In this document: positions 1-9,316 of the stretch, in pieces
How positions within the stretch are numbered: the first letter of the stretch is position 1
Layout: every line of letters starts with the position of its first letter
DNA from: an uncultured Bacteroidales bacterium
Lineage (GTDB): Bacteria > Bacteroidota > Bacteroidia > Bacteroidales > WCHB1-69
Length of the DNA stretch: 64,000 nucleotides
Direction of reading: 5' to 3'
Assembly (NCBI GenBank): GCA_900315245.1
Contig: OMYJ01000006.1
Location: 1-64,000, forward strand
Notes under the pieces: generated by a model
Databases searched by the model: none
What the model saw: the letters and a program-made list of their open reading frames with translations, nothing else
What the model was told of the DNA's origin: nothing
Program-made: the position numbers and the translations under genes

Positions 1-3000
1 ATCTCATAGTCGGTAAGACCCGTGAGACCGGTGATGGTGTAGCTGTTGGTGTTGGAGGTAGCGGTGTTCCAGGAGCCGCCCACCGTGCTGTAACGGATGT
101 TCCAGCTGCTCACGTTGGCGTTGGCGTCCCAAGCGATGGCAATGGCCTCGTTCTGGATGCCAGTGGTGTGCAGGTTGGTGGGAGCATCACACGGTTCGGG
201 AGTGTCTTCAGGAAGCGTGGTGAAAGTCATCTCGTTGCCATAGACGGTGGTACCGTTGAAGGTGATGAACGCCTTGTAGGTATAACCCGTGTTGGGGGTG
301 AGGTTGGTGAGGTTGTGAGTGAGGTTGTTGCCCGTCACCGTCACAGGAGCGTAGGTGCCGCCAACAGTGGTCTTCCATTCGAAGCCCTTAGCCGTGATGG
401 TCACATTGTCGGGGTTCGAGATGGAACCGTTCAGCGTGGCAGTGGTCTGCTCAATGTTGGAGGCCGCAGCGGTGGTGACGGTAGGATCTGTCGGGGTGAC
501 AGGACCGGAGCCGTTACAATCCGTGGTGAAGGTGTAAGTGGTGTAGCCTTGCATGTTGTTGCTGGTGTAGAGTTGCGTGCCGTCAGGACCTATGAGCGTG
601 AATCCGGCCTCTGAGTCATAATTGCCAGAATGCCATACGATGCTCGTGGAAAGATTGTCACAAAGAGATACCGTAATTGTTTCGGATGAAGGATCGTCAT
701 AGTTATCTGCCGCCTCAAGGGTTGCCACTGTCAAATTGTTCTGCTCCACCGTGAGGTAACCGCCGTTCCAGCCATCGCCATATTCGTCAGTGATGATGAA
801 CGTGTAGGTGCATTGGTCGGTCACATCGCAAAAAGAGGTGTTGAAATTCACGGAAACAGATGCAGAAACATCATCTGAACAAACAGATGTGATGTAAATC
901 GTATAAGGAGAGGCGGCGTCCAGACCGGTGAGGTCGTATGTGGTAGAGGTGACTGTAGTGGTGGTGCCGGTGCCGGGTGTGAAACCAGTTTCACCATATT
1001 CAACAGTATAGCTGTCCGCTGATCCTGTCCAGCTGACGGTAGCTGAAGTGAGGCCTATATTAGAGACCGTTACATTAGTGGGCATAGCACATCCAGAACA
1101 GTTCGGCGTGAAGGTGTAAACGGTGCTGGTGCCCGTAGTCATTGAAGAAGAAGCATACTGTTGGGCACCGTATGAGTCGGTGATCGTGAAGCTTGCTTCG
1201 CTAGGGTAGGATCCTGCAGTCCAAACCACTTCGGTGGTAGCACCTTGGCACAGACTCACGCTCTGGGTAGCGGAATATCCGGTGGACAAACTAATGGTGG
1301 CTATCGTGATACCATTCTGCTTCACAGCCAAAGAACCGCCGTTCCAACCATCACCGTAAGAGTCTTCGAGGTTGAAGGTGTAAAGGCATTGATTCTCCAC
1401 TTCGCAGAGGGAGGTGTTGAAGTTCACAGTTGCGGGTTGGGAGTTGCCTTCAGTGCCACAGTCAGCCGTCACATAGACGGTGTAGGTGGTGCTGGCTTCA
1501 AGGCCCGTCAAATCATAGGTGTTGGTGGTAACGATCTCCGTAGTGCCTTCGCCAGGCGTGAAGCCGGCTTCACCGTATTCGATGGTGAAGCTTTCAGCGT
1601 TGCTGAACCAAGTTACAGTGGCGCTGGTCATGCCGATGTTGGAAACCGCGAGGTTCTGCGGGGCAGGACAAGCGACAGCGGTGGTGAAGTGAACGGTATT
1701 GGTGGCATCCGCAACCTCGTCGGGAACGTCACAGTTGGTGATCACATACACGGCATAATTGGTCTCAGGATCAAGGTCATTGAGATCGACACTGTCTTCA
1801 CTGGTCACAACCGACATCCAGGGATCCTCTTCATCGGCATTGGTGGGTCGGTAGAACACCGTCCATGAGGTATGGTCAGGATTCAGATCCGTGAAAGAAA
1901 CGGTGGCGTTATGACCGTCTATGTTGGAGACGGACACACTGTTCTTCAACGGGGATGGACAGTTGGGAGCCGCCACACAAGAGGTGATGGCTACGAAACC
2001 GGCGTTAAAGGTGGAGCCGTCGGAGGTGAATCGGATGGTCAGCGGGCCTGATTCGGAAACGATAGGTCCGAAAGTGATTTGAGAAGTGCTGGCAATCAAA
2101 GCCACCTGATCGTTGGCGTTAGTGGAAACGCCGTCGTAAATGTATAACTTGTCCCAATTCCCTTCACCCGCAAAAATACCGGAGATGGATACCAAAGAGT
2201 CATAATCTGAAGGATAAATGACCACCGTGAAGTCGCAGTTGTTAGAATAGTTGCCATTAGGACCTCCATTGTCCGTGATGATGAAACCGCAGCCCGTCAG
2301 CGTGTCGGAGCCGGTGATACCCATTGCGTAGGAGAATGGGTATGCAGATGCAGGGATGTTGCTCCAATCACTGACACTGCCGTTGTCGCAGCTTGTTCTG
2401 ACATAGAAATCGTAACCAATGCCACCAGAGAGGCCGGTAATGGTGTAAGGATTATCTGTGACGCCTTCAACCAGAATGGTGTTTTCTGCTTCTTCATTAT
2501 TGGGGTTGAATCCCGTCGGTCCATAAATCACATCCCAAGTGCTGGCACCTTCACCCACCCAGGAAAGAATCACAGTGTCTGTTGGTGTGGAAATGGCTGA
2601 CACCTGGCTCGGTTTCGGACAAAGCGGAATCTCTTCGATCATGAGATTGTCAATATAGGAGTATGTGTAGCTGCTTGTGTATGCATTCTTGAAGGCAATG
2701 TATTGGCCTTCACCAGTGTAGCTGTCAAAAGTGACGGTTTTTTCTGTCCACGTGCTGGCTGTTGAAGCCGGGGCAATCGTGTCAACAGCCACGAAAGTGT
2801 TGTCATTGGTAGGATCGGACATCACACCAACAATTAATCTGTCTGTCGAGTAGGTGGCGCGATACATAAAGGTTGCCTGTAACGTGTTCACATTCAAAGA
2901 GGAAGCAAAAGGCGGAGTAATGGCGGTGTTGTAAGATCCGGAAGTGCCGGCGTAAAAATAGAGGGAACCCTCACCTGCATAGCTGGTCGTGGTGATGTAC

Positions 3001-5786
3001 GGGTAGGAACCCGAGTAGGTGTTAAGGGAAGTCCAGCAGGTCGGCATGATTGCAGTACCTGTACCATAGGTGTCAAATTCCTCCACGAAAGGCAGAGTGG
3101 CGATTTCGGAACATTCGGTTCTGGCTGTCATTTCCAGCCAGTTGCTGTACTCGTCTCCACCGCAGACAGATCTCATGCGGATTGTATAGAGGGTGTTGGG
3201 AATCAGCTCTTCCAAGGTGTAAGGAGAGGTTGTGACGATGCCTTCTGAGGTCCAGTCGGTGTTGTTCGTCTTATATTCCAGTTCCCATTCGGTTTCCTGA
3301 TACCCGGGAACCCAGGAAATGGTGATTTCGTCAGTTGAAATTGATTCCACAAAAGCGTTAGGTGCCACACAAATAAAGTCTGAGGAGTCACACGGTGTCC
3401 CGAAAATCACATTAGGACGGTTTGTGGTTGAACTTACGCTACCAGGAGCAGTGCTGATGCTATAAGGAATATCATCGCGATAATCGTAGCTGGCAAGCGT
3501 GGCAGAAGTGGTGTGAACATGCCATTCGTTTGACGAGGACCAGGAACCAGTGCCATCGATAACAATGACAGCCAGATTATCATTCGTGTTACGCTGGAAA
3601 GGAGTGGTGAAATTGAACGTGTTCCATCCTTCAACAAGTGTCACGTCGCCATCATACACCATTTGGGCGTTGGAAGCATTGAGCCAGCTTGTGGAGGTGT
3701 TCGCAGATGTGTTCATGAGATAGATGGATAAATGGCGGTTGGGGGTGTTTACCTCGCTTGCGTCGAAAGCGATGGAATATATTTCGCTGGCATTGTTCAG
3801 CTCATTGGCCAAATAGATCTGTTGGGTGTAACTATATTCGTAAAGGCTGTAGGAAGGCAGGTAAGAGAAATCGGTGGTGCCTTCGCCTATCTGGATGTCG
3901 CCACCAACCAGACATTTGGTGAGGAACGTTTGGACCGCAGCGGGAGCATCGCCTTCCTCGCACACTGAGGTGACAGACACCTCGTATGAGGTCTGCGGTT
4001 CGAGGCCGGAGAGCATAAAATTATTATCCTCAACAGTTTCAGAGATCCAGTTGTCTTCGCCGGCTTCTGTGTAGGAGAAGATGTATTCCGTGGCGCCAAA
4101 GGGTGCTGGCTCCCAGGAAACCAGTGCGGACGTTCCGGTAATATGTGAAACGGTAAGGTTTATCGGGCTGGTGCAAGTCGGTTCCGTGGTGAAGACTGCA
4201 ACGGGGGACCAAACGGAGTGTTCGTCATTGCCACAGGAAGTTCTGATATAAAGTGAATAGGTGGTGTTGTGTGTCAAATCCGTGAGGGAGAATGAAGTGT
4301 CGGTAATGGACTCGGGAATGGCGTCCTCAGGAAGAAGGCCGCCGGAACAAAGCACATACTCCCATTCGAAGTCGTCAGAACTTGCAGGCTGGAAGGTGAC
4401 GTCCGCCGTGTGAGCCGTGACATTGCTGACGGCTACGGCATTAGGTCTTGAGCAGTTGCTGCCGATGATGGAAATGTTATCAACAGCTGCCGGCGGGTTT
4501 GTGCCAAGAGATGAGTCATTCCACCAAAGCAGGTACACACGCTGGACACCTGAAAAACTTGAATTTAATGTTGCTGTGACACGAGTCCATGTCGAAATCC
4601 CGTTCAGTGTGCCTAACAATGTTGCTCCGGGGATCGTGACACCAGAGGAGGAACTGGAGGTCGGGATTGCATCCGAAGGAGCTCCAATATATATTTTCAG
4701 ATTGTCATAAATTGAACTTTCTCCGACACCTATGTAATCAAAAGCGAGCTGGTATTCATTGTATTGACCGAAGTCAATGTCGCGGTAAGCCCAAGTAGTG
4801 GAGGTTGTGGTGATAGTGTAAGCATGGGAGATGCCATTGTCATTGGAAACATACAGTGCATTTTCACCCTCAAGAGTGTTGTTGACGGCTGAGCCGATGA
4901 ACCATTGGTTTGTGCCGTTGTGTTGGAACTCCCATTGGGCGTTTTCCTCAACATTCTCAAAATCTGCAAAGTAGGGCAGAGTCGCAGCTTCGATTGCATT
5001 GCCAGTCACAAAAATAGTGTCGTCATCAGCACCTGTGCTGGAAAGGATGACATATCCATCTTCAGTTCCTGCGGCAGAGGGGGAATACTGTATGTAGAGC
5101 GTGCCACCGTTGGCAGGAAGCATTGCGGAAGGGCCGAAACTGTTATTGTCGTCAGAAACGGCGAAAGGAGCTGATGTGGTTGCCGTGATTCCCGAAGTGA
5201 GATTGAAACCGGTAACGGTGGTGGAGGCAGTAGCTTCCCCGCCAATCATGGCATTGAGCAGCAAGGCGGAGGGAGAAGCCATAATGGCAGGACCTGTTGG
5301 GACAAAGGTAATCTCCAAATGGGTGCAGTCGTGACCATCCGAGGTCTTCGCCATGGTGAAGTGATAGATGGTGTTGTCTTCGAACACATAGTCGTCTGCG
5401 CGTGTGGGATCCGCAGCCTCCGAAGCAATCCACATCCTGTCGCCAGGCGTAGGATTGGTGATGCAGAAATCGTAGGTGCCTGCAGGGATAGTGATAGTGG
5501 CTGTTCCGTCAAACACAATGTTAGTGGTGGTCAGACTTCCGTCAGCACCAACTGGAACCGTGTACTCGAACTCATCATACACCGAAGAGGGGACATCTCC
5601 ACCATTGGTCAGTGCACCTGACGTGGGGATAATGCTCCCATAAGTGTTATGGTCAGCATCAAGTAACAATTGATAACCGGTACCATCATCCCACACATCG
5701 TGGGCTTCCAGAATGATGGTGGCTTGTGCGCCGGCACTGAATACTAGTGCCAAAAACGCCAAGAACAATAGTAAATGCTTTTTCAT
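1..5786 (-). CDS. Giant secreted adhesin with DUF2436, cleaved-adhesin and FnIII domains (partial, C-terminus off window)
   Basis: The start at 5786 gives a clear signal peptide (MKKHLLLFLAF..., cleavage near AQA, residue 21), and the frame stays open to base 1, so 1,928 residues are visible. Residues about 22-165 resemble DUF2436 of the gingipain/HagA adhesins (DVWDDGTGYQLLLDADHNTYG-type core, later YDFCITNPTPGDRMWIA). An Ig-like segment follows, then a cleaved-adhesin domain (about 268-443), FnIII repeats, a second cleaved-adhesin domain (about 894-1050), a CUB-like domain (about 1150-1270; CDFTVVIYPSDYDS, KLYIYDG), and more FnIII repeats interleaved with two copies of a DSYGDGWNGG-type module near residues 1478 and 1675. 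There is no protease domain in the visible part. It is probably exported by T9SS and acts at the cell surface in binding; the sorting tail would be beyond the left edge. Family assignment is from recalled motifs; the binding role is inferred. Confidence 0.9.
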   Translation of the reverse strand, partial: MKKHLLLFLAFLALVFSAGAQATIILEAHDVWDDGTGYQLLLDADHNTYGSIIPTSGALTNGGDVPSSVYDEFEYTVPVGADGSLTTTNIVFDGTATITIPAGTYDFCITNPTPGDRMWIASEAADPTRADDYVFEDNTIYHFTMAKTSDGHDCTHLEITFVPTGPAIMASPSALLLNAMIGGEATASTTVTGFNLTSGITATTSAPFAVSDDNNSFGPSAMLPANGGTLYIQYSPSAAGTEDGYVILSSTGADDDTIFVTGNAIEAATLPYFADFENVEENAQWEFQHNGTNQWFIGSAVNNTLEGENALYVSNDNGISHAYTITTTSTTWAYRDIDFGQYNEYQLAFDYIGVGESSIYDNLKIYIGAPSDAIPTSSSSSGVTIPGATLLGTLNGISTWTRVTATLNSSFSGVQRVYLLWWNDSSLGTNPPAAVDNISIIGSNCSRPNAVAVSNVTAHTADVTFQPASSDDFEWEYVLCSGGLLPEDAIPESITDTSFSLTDLTHNTTYSLYIRTSCGNDEHSVWSPVAVFTTEPTCTSPINLTVSHITGTSALVSWEPAPFGATEYIFSYTEAGEDNWISETVEDNNFMLSGLEPQTSYEVSVTSVCEEGDAPAAVQTFLTKCLVGGDIQIGEGTTDFSYLPSYSLYEYSYTQQIYLANELNNASEIYSIAFDASEVNTPNRHLSIYLMNTSANTSTSWLNASNAQMVYDGDVTLVEGWNTFNFTTPFQRNTNDNLAVIVIDGTGSWSSSNEWHVHTTSATLASYDYRDDIPYSISTAPGSVSSTTNRPNVIFGTPCDSSDFICVAPNAFVESISTDEITISWVPGYQETEWELEYKTNNTDWTSEGIVTTSPYTLEELIPNTLYTIRMRSVCGGDEYSNWLEMTARTECSEIATLPFVEEFDTYGTGTAIMPTCWTSLNTYSGSYPYITTTSYAGEGSLYFYAGTSGSYNTAITPPFASSLNVNTLQATFMYRATYSTDRLIVGVMSDPTNDNTFVAVDTIAPASTASTWTEKTVTFDSYTGEGQYIAFKNAYTSSYTYSYIDNLMIEEIPLCPKPSQVSAISTPTDTVILSWVGEGASTWDVIYGPTGFNPNNEEAENTILVEGVTDNPYTITGLSGGIGYDFYVRTSCDNGSVSDWSNIPASAYPFSYAMGITGSDTLTGCGFIITDNGGPNGNYSNNCDFTVVIYPSDYDSLVSISGIFAGEGNWDKLYIYDGVSTNANDQVALIASTSQITFGPIVSESGPLTIRFTSDGSTFNAGFVAITSCVAAPNCPSPLKNSVSVSNIDGHNATVSFTDLNPDHTSWTVFYRPTNADEEDPWMSVVTSEDSVDLNDLDPETNYAVYVITNCDVPDEVADATNTVHFTTAVACPAPQNLAVSNIGMTSATVTWFSNAESFTIEYGEAGFTPGEGTTEIVTTNTYDLTGLEASTTYTVYVTADCGTEGNSQPATVNFNTSLCEVENQCLYTFNLEDSYGDGWNGGSLAVKQNGITIATISLSTGYSATQSVSLCQGATTEVVWTAGSYPSEASFTITDSYGAQQYASSSMTTGTSTVYTFTPNCSGCAMPTNVTVSNIGLTSATVSWTGSADSYTVEYGETGFTPGTGTTTTVTSTTYDLTGLDAASPYTIYITSVCSDDVSASVSVNFNTSFCDVTDQCTYTFIITDEYGDGWNGGYLTVEQNNLTVATLEAADNYDDPSSETITVSLCDNLSTSIVWHSGNYDSEAGFTLIGPDGTQLYTSNNMQGYTTYTFTTDCNGSGPVTPTDPTVTTAAASNIEQTTATLNGSISNPDNVTITAKGFEWKTTVGGTYAPVTVTGNNLTHNLTNLTPNTGYTYKAFITFNGTTVYGNEMTFTTLPEDTPEPCDAPTNLHTTGIQNEAIAIAWDANANVSSWNIRYSTVGGSWNTATSNTNSYTITGLTGLTDYE

Positions 5787-5867
5787 GACATTTTTTTTTT
5801 GTGAATAATTGTTGATTTAATTTTTTAACGTATTTTGAAATTTATATAAATATTCAGAATAAAGCCG

Positions 5868-5875
5868 CAAAGCTA
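5868..5875 (-). promoter_or_regulatory. -7 box of adhesin promoter
   Basis: Reads TAGCTTTG on the minus strand, matching the Bacteroidota TAnnTTTG element. It implies a leader of roughly 75 nt before the adhesin start at 5786. Confidence 0.6.
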
Positions 5876-6127
5876 CTATTTTCATATCTCCCCCTCTCTT
5901 TTTTTTATAAACAAGTTATTAACATTTCCGTTTTTGTTATCATGTTGAATATGAAAAAATTATCATCTGAATGTGGATAATTTAACGGATTTTTTGTCAG
6001 GCTGATAAATAAGAAACAGAGAGGTAGTTTGGAAGATAATCCGTGTCATGCCCTCCTTTTCACGATGCATGACAAAGCTGTTTTGGCAACACCCCACATC
6101 AGATACCGTATGTGTTAGAAATTTATG

Positions 6128-6135
6128 TAATTTTG
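6128..6135 (+). promoter_or_regulatory. -7 box of dCMP deaminase promoter
   Basis: TAATTTTG, 37 nt upstream of the ATG at 6173; fits TAnnTTTG. Confidence 0.6.
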
Positions 6136-6172
6136 CACCCTCAATTAAATAAGGATTATAAACATTTGCGAT

Positions 6173-6664
6173 ATGCAAGAAACCAAACACATACGTCCTT
6201 CCTGGGACGAATACTTCATGGAAATCGCAGACACGGTGAGCAAGCGCGCCACATGCGACCGCGGGCGCAGCGGCTGCGTGGTGGTCCGCGACCGCCAGAT
6301 TTTAGTCACCGGTTATGTGGGCGCCCCCAAGGGATTGCCACACTGTGACGAGGTAGGGCATCAGCTCAAGCAGACCGTCCATGAAGACGGCACCGTCACC
6401 CAGCACTGTGTGCGCACCGTCCACGCCGAGCAGAACGCCATCTGCCAGGCTGCCAAGTTAGGCATCTCCCTCAACGGAGCCACCCTTTACTGCCGGATGA
6501 CACCTTGCCGCACCTGCGCCATGCTCATCATCAACTGCGGCATCGTCCGCGTGGTCTGCGCCAACAAATACCACGCCGGCGCCGAATCCGAAGAGATGTT
6601 CCGCCAAGCCGGCGTCCAACTCGATTTCTTCTCCGAAGAAGTCGTGAAATATGATAAACAATGA
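6173..6664 (+). CDS. dCMP/deoxycytidylate deaminase family protein
   Basis: A 163-residue zinc-dependent deaminase. The HAE motif (H84, E86) and PCRTC (C112, C115) form the expected zinc site and proton shuttle. The N-terminal WDEYFMEIADTVSKRATCDR and GYVGAPKGLPHC segments are those of the ComEB/dCMP deaminase family. The likely reaction is dCMP to dUMP, feeding dTMP synthesis in the cytoplasm. Length is typical. It has its own promoter and is followed by a palindromic element at 6670. A related cytidine-type substrate cannot be excluded. Confidence 0.9.
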   Translation: MQETKHIRPSWDEYFMEIADTVSKRATCDRGRSGCVVVRDRQILVTGYVGAPKGLPHCDEVGHQLKQTVHEDGTVTQHCVRTVHAEQNAICQAAKLGISLNGATLYCRMTPCRTCAMLIINCGIVRVVCANKYHAGAESEEMFRQAGVQLDFFSEEVVKYDKQ

Positions 6665-6669
6665 AGGGT

Positions 6670-6697
6670 GTAGGGGCGAATCATTATTCGCCCCTAC
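6670..6697. repeat. 28-bp palindromic element, copy 1
   Basis: Arms GTAGGGGCGAAT and ATTCGCCCCTAC are exact inverse complements around the 4-nt loop CATT. It sits 6 nt after the dCMP deaminase stop. The same arms recur at 45293-45320. Confidence 0.9.
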
Positions 6698-6700
6698 ATA

Positions 6701-6727
6701 TCCCTAAACCTTAAATCTTAAATCAAT
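6701..6727. repeat. Heptamer array TCCCTAA/ACCTTAA/ATCTTAA
   Basis: Three in-phase 7-nt units plus a partial unit, directly before the radical SAM start. Confidence 0.7.
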
Positions 6728-7504
6728 ATGTCAACATTCCTTTGGGAATCCATCGCTTTCGGCCCGATACACAGCAGACGTTTGGGCCAGTCTTTGGGCA
6801 TCAACCTCATGCCTGTCGATGAGAAAATCTGCACGTTTAACTGCCTCTATTGCGAGTGCGGTTGGACATTAGAGAAGAACCTCAATGCCCGTGAGCCGTA
6901 TCCTTTGGAAACGGTCATGGAGGCCATAGAACATAAACTTTCCGACTGCCACGATCATAACACGCCCGTTGACAGCATTACCTTCTCCGGCAACGGGGAA
7001 CCGACGCTCTATCCCTGGTTCGACCAGGTGATCGACCGGTTGCTGGCGCTGCGCGACAAGTACTATCCCGACGCGGTGATCACCTGTCTGTCGAATGCCA
7101 CGCAGCTCTACCGCCCTGAGATCATCACGGCCTTGCAGCGCATTGAAAACCCCATGCTGAAGCTGGATGCGGGCACACAGGTCATGCTCGACACTATCAA
7201 TGCCCCCATCGTGCCCGTCGATATCGAGCAGGTCACCGAGCAGTTGTGCAGTTTCAACGGCAATCTCATCATCCAGACGATGTTCCTCAGTGGCGAGCAG
7301 GAGGGTAGGGCGTTCGACAACTCCGTCGATCCCGAATGGTCGCAGTGGCTGGCGCGCATCCGCCGCATCCGTCCGAAACGCATCGTCATCTATTCCCTCG
7401 ACCGCGAAACCCCGGCCATGCAGCTCCACAAATTCGACAAACCTTATCTGGACAGCATTGCGGAAAAACTTCACGCGGAAGGATTCAATGCAGAAGCGTA
7501 TTAA
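6728..7504 (+). CDS. Radical SAM protein
   Basis: A 258-residue protein with the radical SAM cluster motif C35-xxx-C39-xx-C42 (CTFNCLYC), binding a 4Fe-4S cluster and S-adenosylmethionine. SGNGEPTLYP (about residue 85) and LSNATQL are further hallmarks of the core barrel. There is no extra C-terminal cluster motif, so it belongs to the small stand-alone radical SAM group often annotated only as radical SAM protein. The substrate is unknown. It stands between a palindromic element and a heptamer array and is not clearly in an operon. Confidence 0.88.
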   Translation: MSTFLWESIAFGPIHSRRLGQSLGINLMPVDEKICTFNCLYCECGWTLEKNLNAREPYPLETVMEAIEHKLSDCHDHNTPVDSITFSGNGEPTLYPWFDQVIDRLLALRDKYYPDAVITCLSNATQLYRPEIITALQRIENPMLKLDAGTQVMLDTINAPIVPVDIEQVTEQLCSFNGNLIIQTMFLSGEQEGRAFDNSVDPEWSQWLARIRRIRPKRIVIYSLDRETPAMQLHKFDKPYLDSIAEKLHAEGFNAEAY

Positions 7505-7535
7505 TCAAAAAATTAACAATCATTTATTCAGATTG

Positions 7536-7563
7536 TGCATCATGCATTGTGAATTATGAATTG
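7536..7563. repeat. Heptamer array TGCATCA/TGCATTG/TGAATTA/TGAATTG
   Basis: Four in-phase 7-nt units just upstream of the promoter of the lipoprotein gene. Confidence 0.7.
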
Positions 7564-7572
7564 AAAAAATGT

Positions 7573-7580
7573 TATCTTTG
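7573..7580 (+). promoter_or_regulatory. -7 box of lipoprotein promoter
   Basis: TATCTTTG, a consensus Bacteroidota -7 element 28 nt before the ATG at 7609. Confidence 0.75.
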
Positions 7581-7608
7581 CCGCCGTATTATAGAATAAT
7601 TGTACATT

Positions 7609-8526
7609 ATGAAAAAATATTTAATTCCTCTGTTGTTAGTGGCTTTTCTGGTTACGTGTTTTACCTCTTGCAAGCCCGATGAAGAAATCTACAACCCTAA
7701 ATGTAAAATCAGCAAAATCTGGTATCGCAGTGATGTCGGCGACCCCAATGAGGTATATGTATATGATGACAAAAGCAAGGAACTCCAGCAAATCATTATA
7801 GACGACCTCTATTCATTCGATTTTTCTTACAATAAAGACAAGACCGTCAGCAAGATTGTGCATGTGGGCGAGGATTACACCGAAACCATTGATTTTCAAT
7901 GGACAGACCGTCTGCTCGACAAGATGACCTACACCATTGATGGTGCTGTGCGTCTGGAGTACACGTTCTATCGCCATACGGACAAGAAAGATCCGGCAGT
8001 CGGCCGCATCGATTATATCGAAGAAATGTATGACCGCGAATTCTATGACCAGTATTTTTGGAAGAATAGACGTCACCCGTTGTATGACAAGGTGTTTGGC
8101 AATTACGAGCAAATTGCGGAAATCTCATCCGAAGCCGACTCCAAAGATCTGATGATGTATTCGATAAAACGCTTCACGTACGATCCGGGAAAGAAAAAGA
8201 AATATGAGAACATCTCCCAATATGTGGAGGAGTTTCCTATTGCTCAGACAGTTGTCACCCACACTTTCCAGTATGATCTCGAGTCGTACAATCCTTTTTA
8301 TGGGCTTCCTTTCGCATACGCGGACATGGCAGGCTATTATGTGAATCTGAAAACGAACGAACATGTTGAGACAGTGGTGGCAGGTAGCATGTCAAAAGTC
8401 GAGGACTTCAGCTATAATTACAATGGTCTGCATTATATGAACGACAAAGGATATCCGCGGCAATTTGTGACTATTTCTTCGCTCAATAATATTCCGGTCC
8501 ACACCTACATTTTATACAAAAAATAG
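7609..8526 (+). CDS. Uncharacterised lipoprotein
   Basis: The ATG at 7609 (not the in-frame TTG at 7600) gives a lipoprotein signal, MKKYLIPLLLVAFLVTCFTSC, with the lipid-bearing cysteine at residue 21. The 305-residue product is rich in tyrosine, aspartate and lysine. Segments such as FSYNKDKTVSKIV and FSYNYNGLHYMNDKGYPRQFV resemble the YD-type strands seen in many Bacteroidota surface lipoproteins of unknown function. It is likely anchored in the outer membrane or its inner leaflet. It ends 15 nt before the phosphatidylserine decarboxylase gene, so the two may be cotranscribed. No enzymatic motif is visible. Confidence 0.8.
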   Translation: MKKYLIPLLLVAFLVTCFTSCKPDEEIYNPKCKISKIWYRSDVGDPNEVYVYDDKSKELQQIIIDDLYSFDFSYNKDKTVSKIVHVGEDYTETIDFQWTDRLLDKMTYTIDGAVRLEYTFYRHTDKKDPAVGRIDYIEEMYDREFYDQYFWKNRRHPLYDKVFGNYEQIAEISSEADSKDLMMYSIKRFTYDPGKKKKYENISQYVEEFPIAQTVVTHTFQYDLESYNPFYGLPFAYADMAGYYVNLKTNEHVETVVAGSMSKVEDFSYNYNGLHYMNDKGYPRQFVTISSLNNIPVHTYILYKK

Positions 8527-8541
8527 CTTGCGGTGATCGGC

Positions 8542-9195
8542 ATGAAATTCCACCAGGCAGGTAAGCTGATAATTTTTGTCAGTCTTGTCACCATTGCGTT
8601 GACATCGTTGTTCTACGTACTGCTGTTGGCGCATTTGTGGTGGGTCAATCTCATCTTTTTCACCATCATGTTCATTCTGGGCGTGCTGATCGTTCGTTTC
8701 TTCCGCGTGCCGACCCGGGTCATCAACAAAGTCGATGACGGGGTACTGTCGCCCGCCGACGGCACCATCGTTTATGTGGGCACCGCTTTCGAACATGAGT
8801 ATTTCAAGGATGAACGGCTGAAAGTCTCTGTTTTCATGTCCATCAACAACGTGCATGTGAACAGCTATCCCATCTCCGGCGAGATTTCCTACACGGCATA
8901 CCATCCCGGGAAATATGCGCTGGCGAAGCTTCCGAAGTCATCGGTTGACAACGAGCACAATACGATTGTTGTACGCAACGGGGAGACGGAAATCCTTTTC
9001 CGCCAGATTGCCGGTTTTGTGGCGCGCCGTATCATCAGCTACCCCGAGGTGGGCGACCATGTGGAGCAGGGCGAGGAGGTCGGCATGATCAAGTTCGGCT
9101 CCCGCGTGGATGTTTTCCTCCCGAAAAATGCCTCCGTAGCCGTCAGCAAAGGCGACAAGGTGGTCTCGAAGAAGACCGTGCTGGCGTATTACTAA
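8542..9195 (+). CDS. psd: Phosphatidylserine decarboxylase-related protein
   Basis: A 217-residue protein with two N-terminal membrane segments (about 8-60), then the Psd core: DDGVLSPADGTIVYVG, SVFMSINNVHVNSYPISG and HPGKYALAKLPKSS. Near the C-terminus is a GS pair in FGSRVDVF (about residue 186), where the family self-cleaves to make its pyruvoyl group. This is the short Psd-A type, which decarboxylates phosphatidylserine to phosphatidylethanolamine at the inner membrane. A GTG at 8533 is an alternative start. A heptamer array begins immediately after the stop. Confidence 0.92.
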   Translation: MKFHQAGKLIIFVSLVTIALTSLFYVLLLAHLWWVNLIFFTIMFILGVLIVRFFRVPTRVINKVDDGVLSPADGTIVYVGTAFEHEYFKDERLKVSVFMSINNVHVNSYPISGEISYTAYHPGKYALAKLPKSSVDNEHNTIVVRNGETEILFRQIAGFVARRIISYPEVGDHVEQGEEVGMIKFGSRVDVFLPKNASVAVSKGDKVVSKKTVLAYY

Positions 9196-9230
9196 TTGAT
9201 AATTGATAATTGATAATTGATAATTGATAA
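9196..9230. repeat. Heptamer array (TTGATAA)x5
   Basis: Five perfect copies of TTGATAA start at the base after the psd stop codon. A second cluster of 7-nt units (ATCACTA, TTCACTA) follows at 9261-9274. Confidence 0.95.
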
Positions 9231-9292
9231 TGAGGGGGATAGGTGCTTTCTGTGTTTATAATCACTATTCACTATATAACGAATCCCCAGTC

Positions 9293-9316
9293 TCAATAAC
9301 CAATAACCAATAACCA
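9293..9316. repeat. Heptamer array (CAATAAC)x3
   Basis: Three in-phase CAATAAC-type units run into the TTG start of the glycosyltransferase at 9317. The unit is the inverse complement of the GTTATTG-type array at 45262. Confidence 0.85.

Larger units (their letters stand above)
5787..6172. other. Divergent intergenic region
   Basis: AT-rich spacer between the adhesin (minus) and the dCMP deaminase (plus). It contains a -7 box for each gene (5868-5875 minus, 6128-6135 plus). I see no gene or RNA in the rest. Confidence 0.6.

Noticed and set aside
168..1868. Long plus-strand open frames opposite the adhesin gene
   Set aside because: They are antisense shadows of the adhesin frame; their translations have no signal, motif or domain, while the minus frame has clear FnIII and CUB-like domains.
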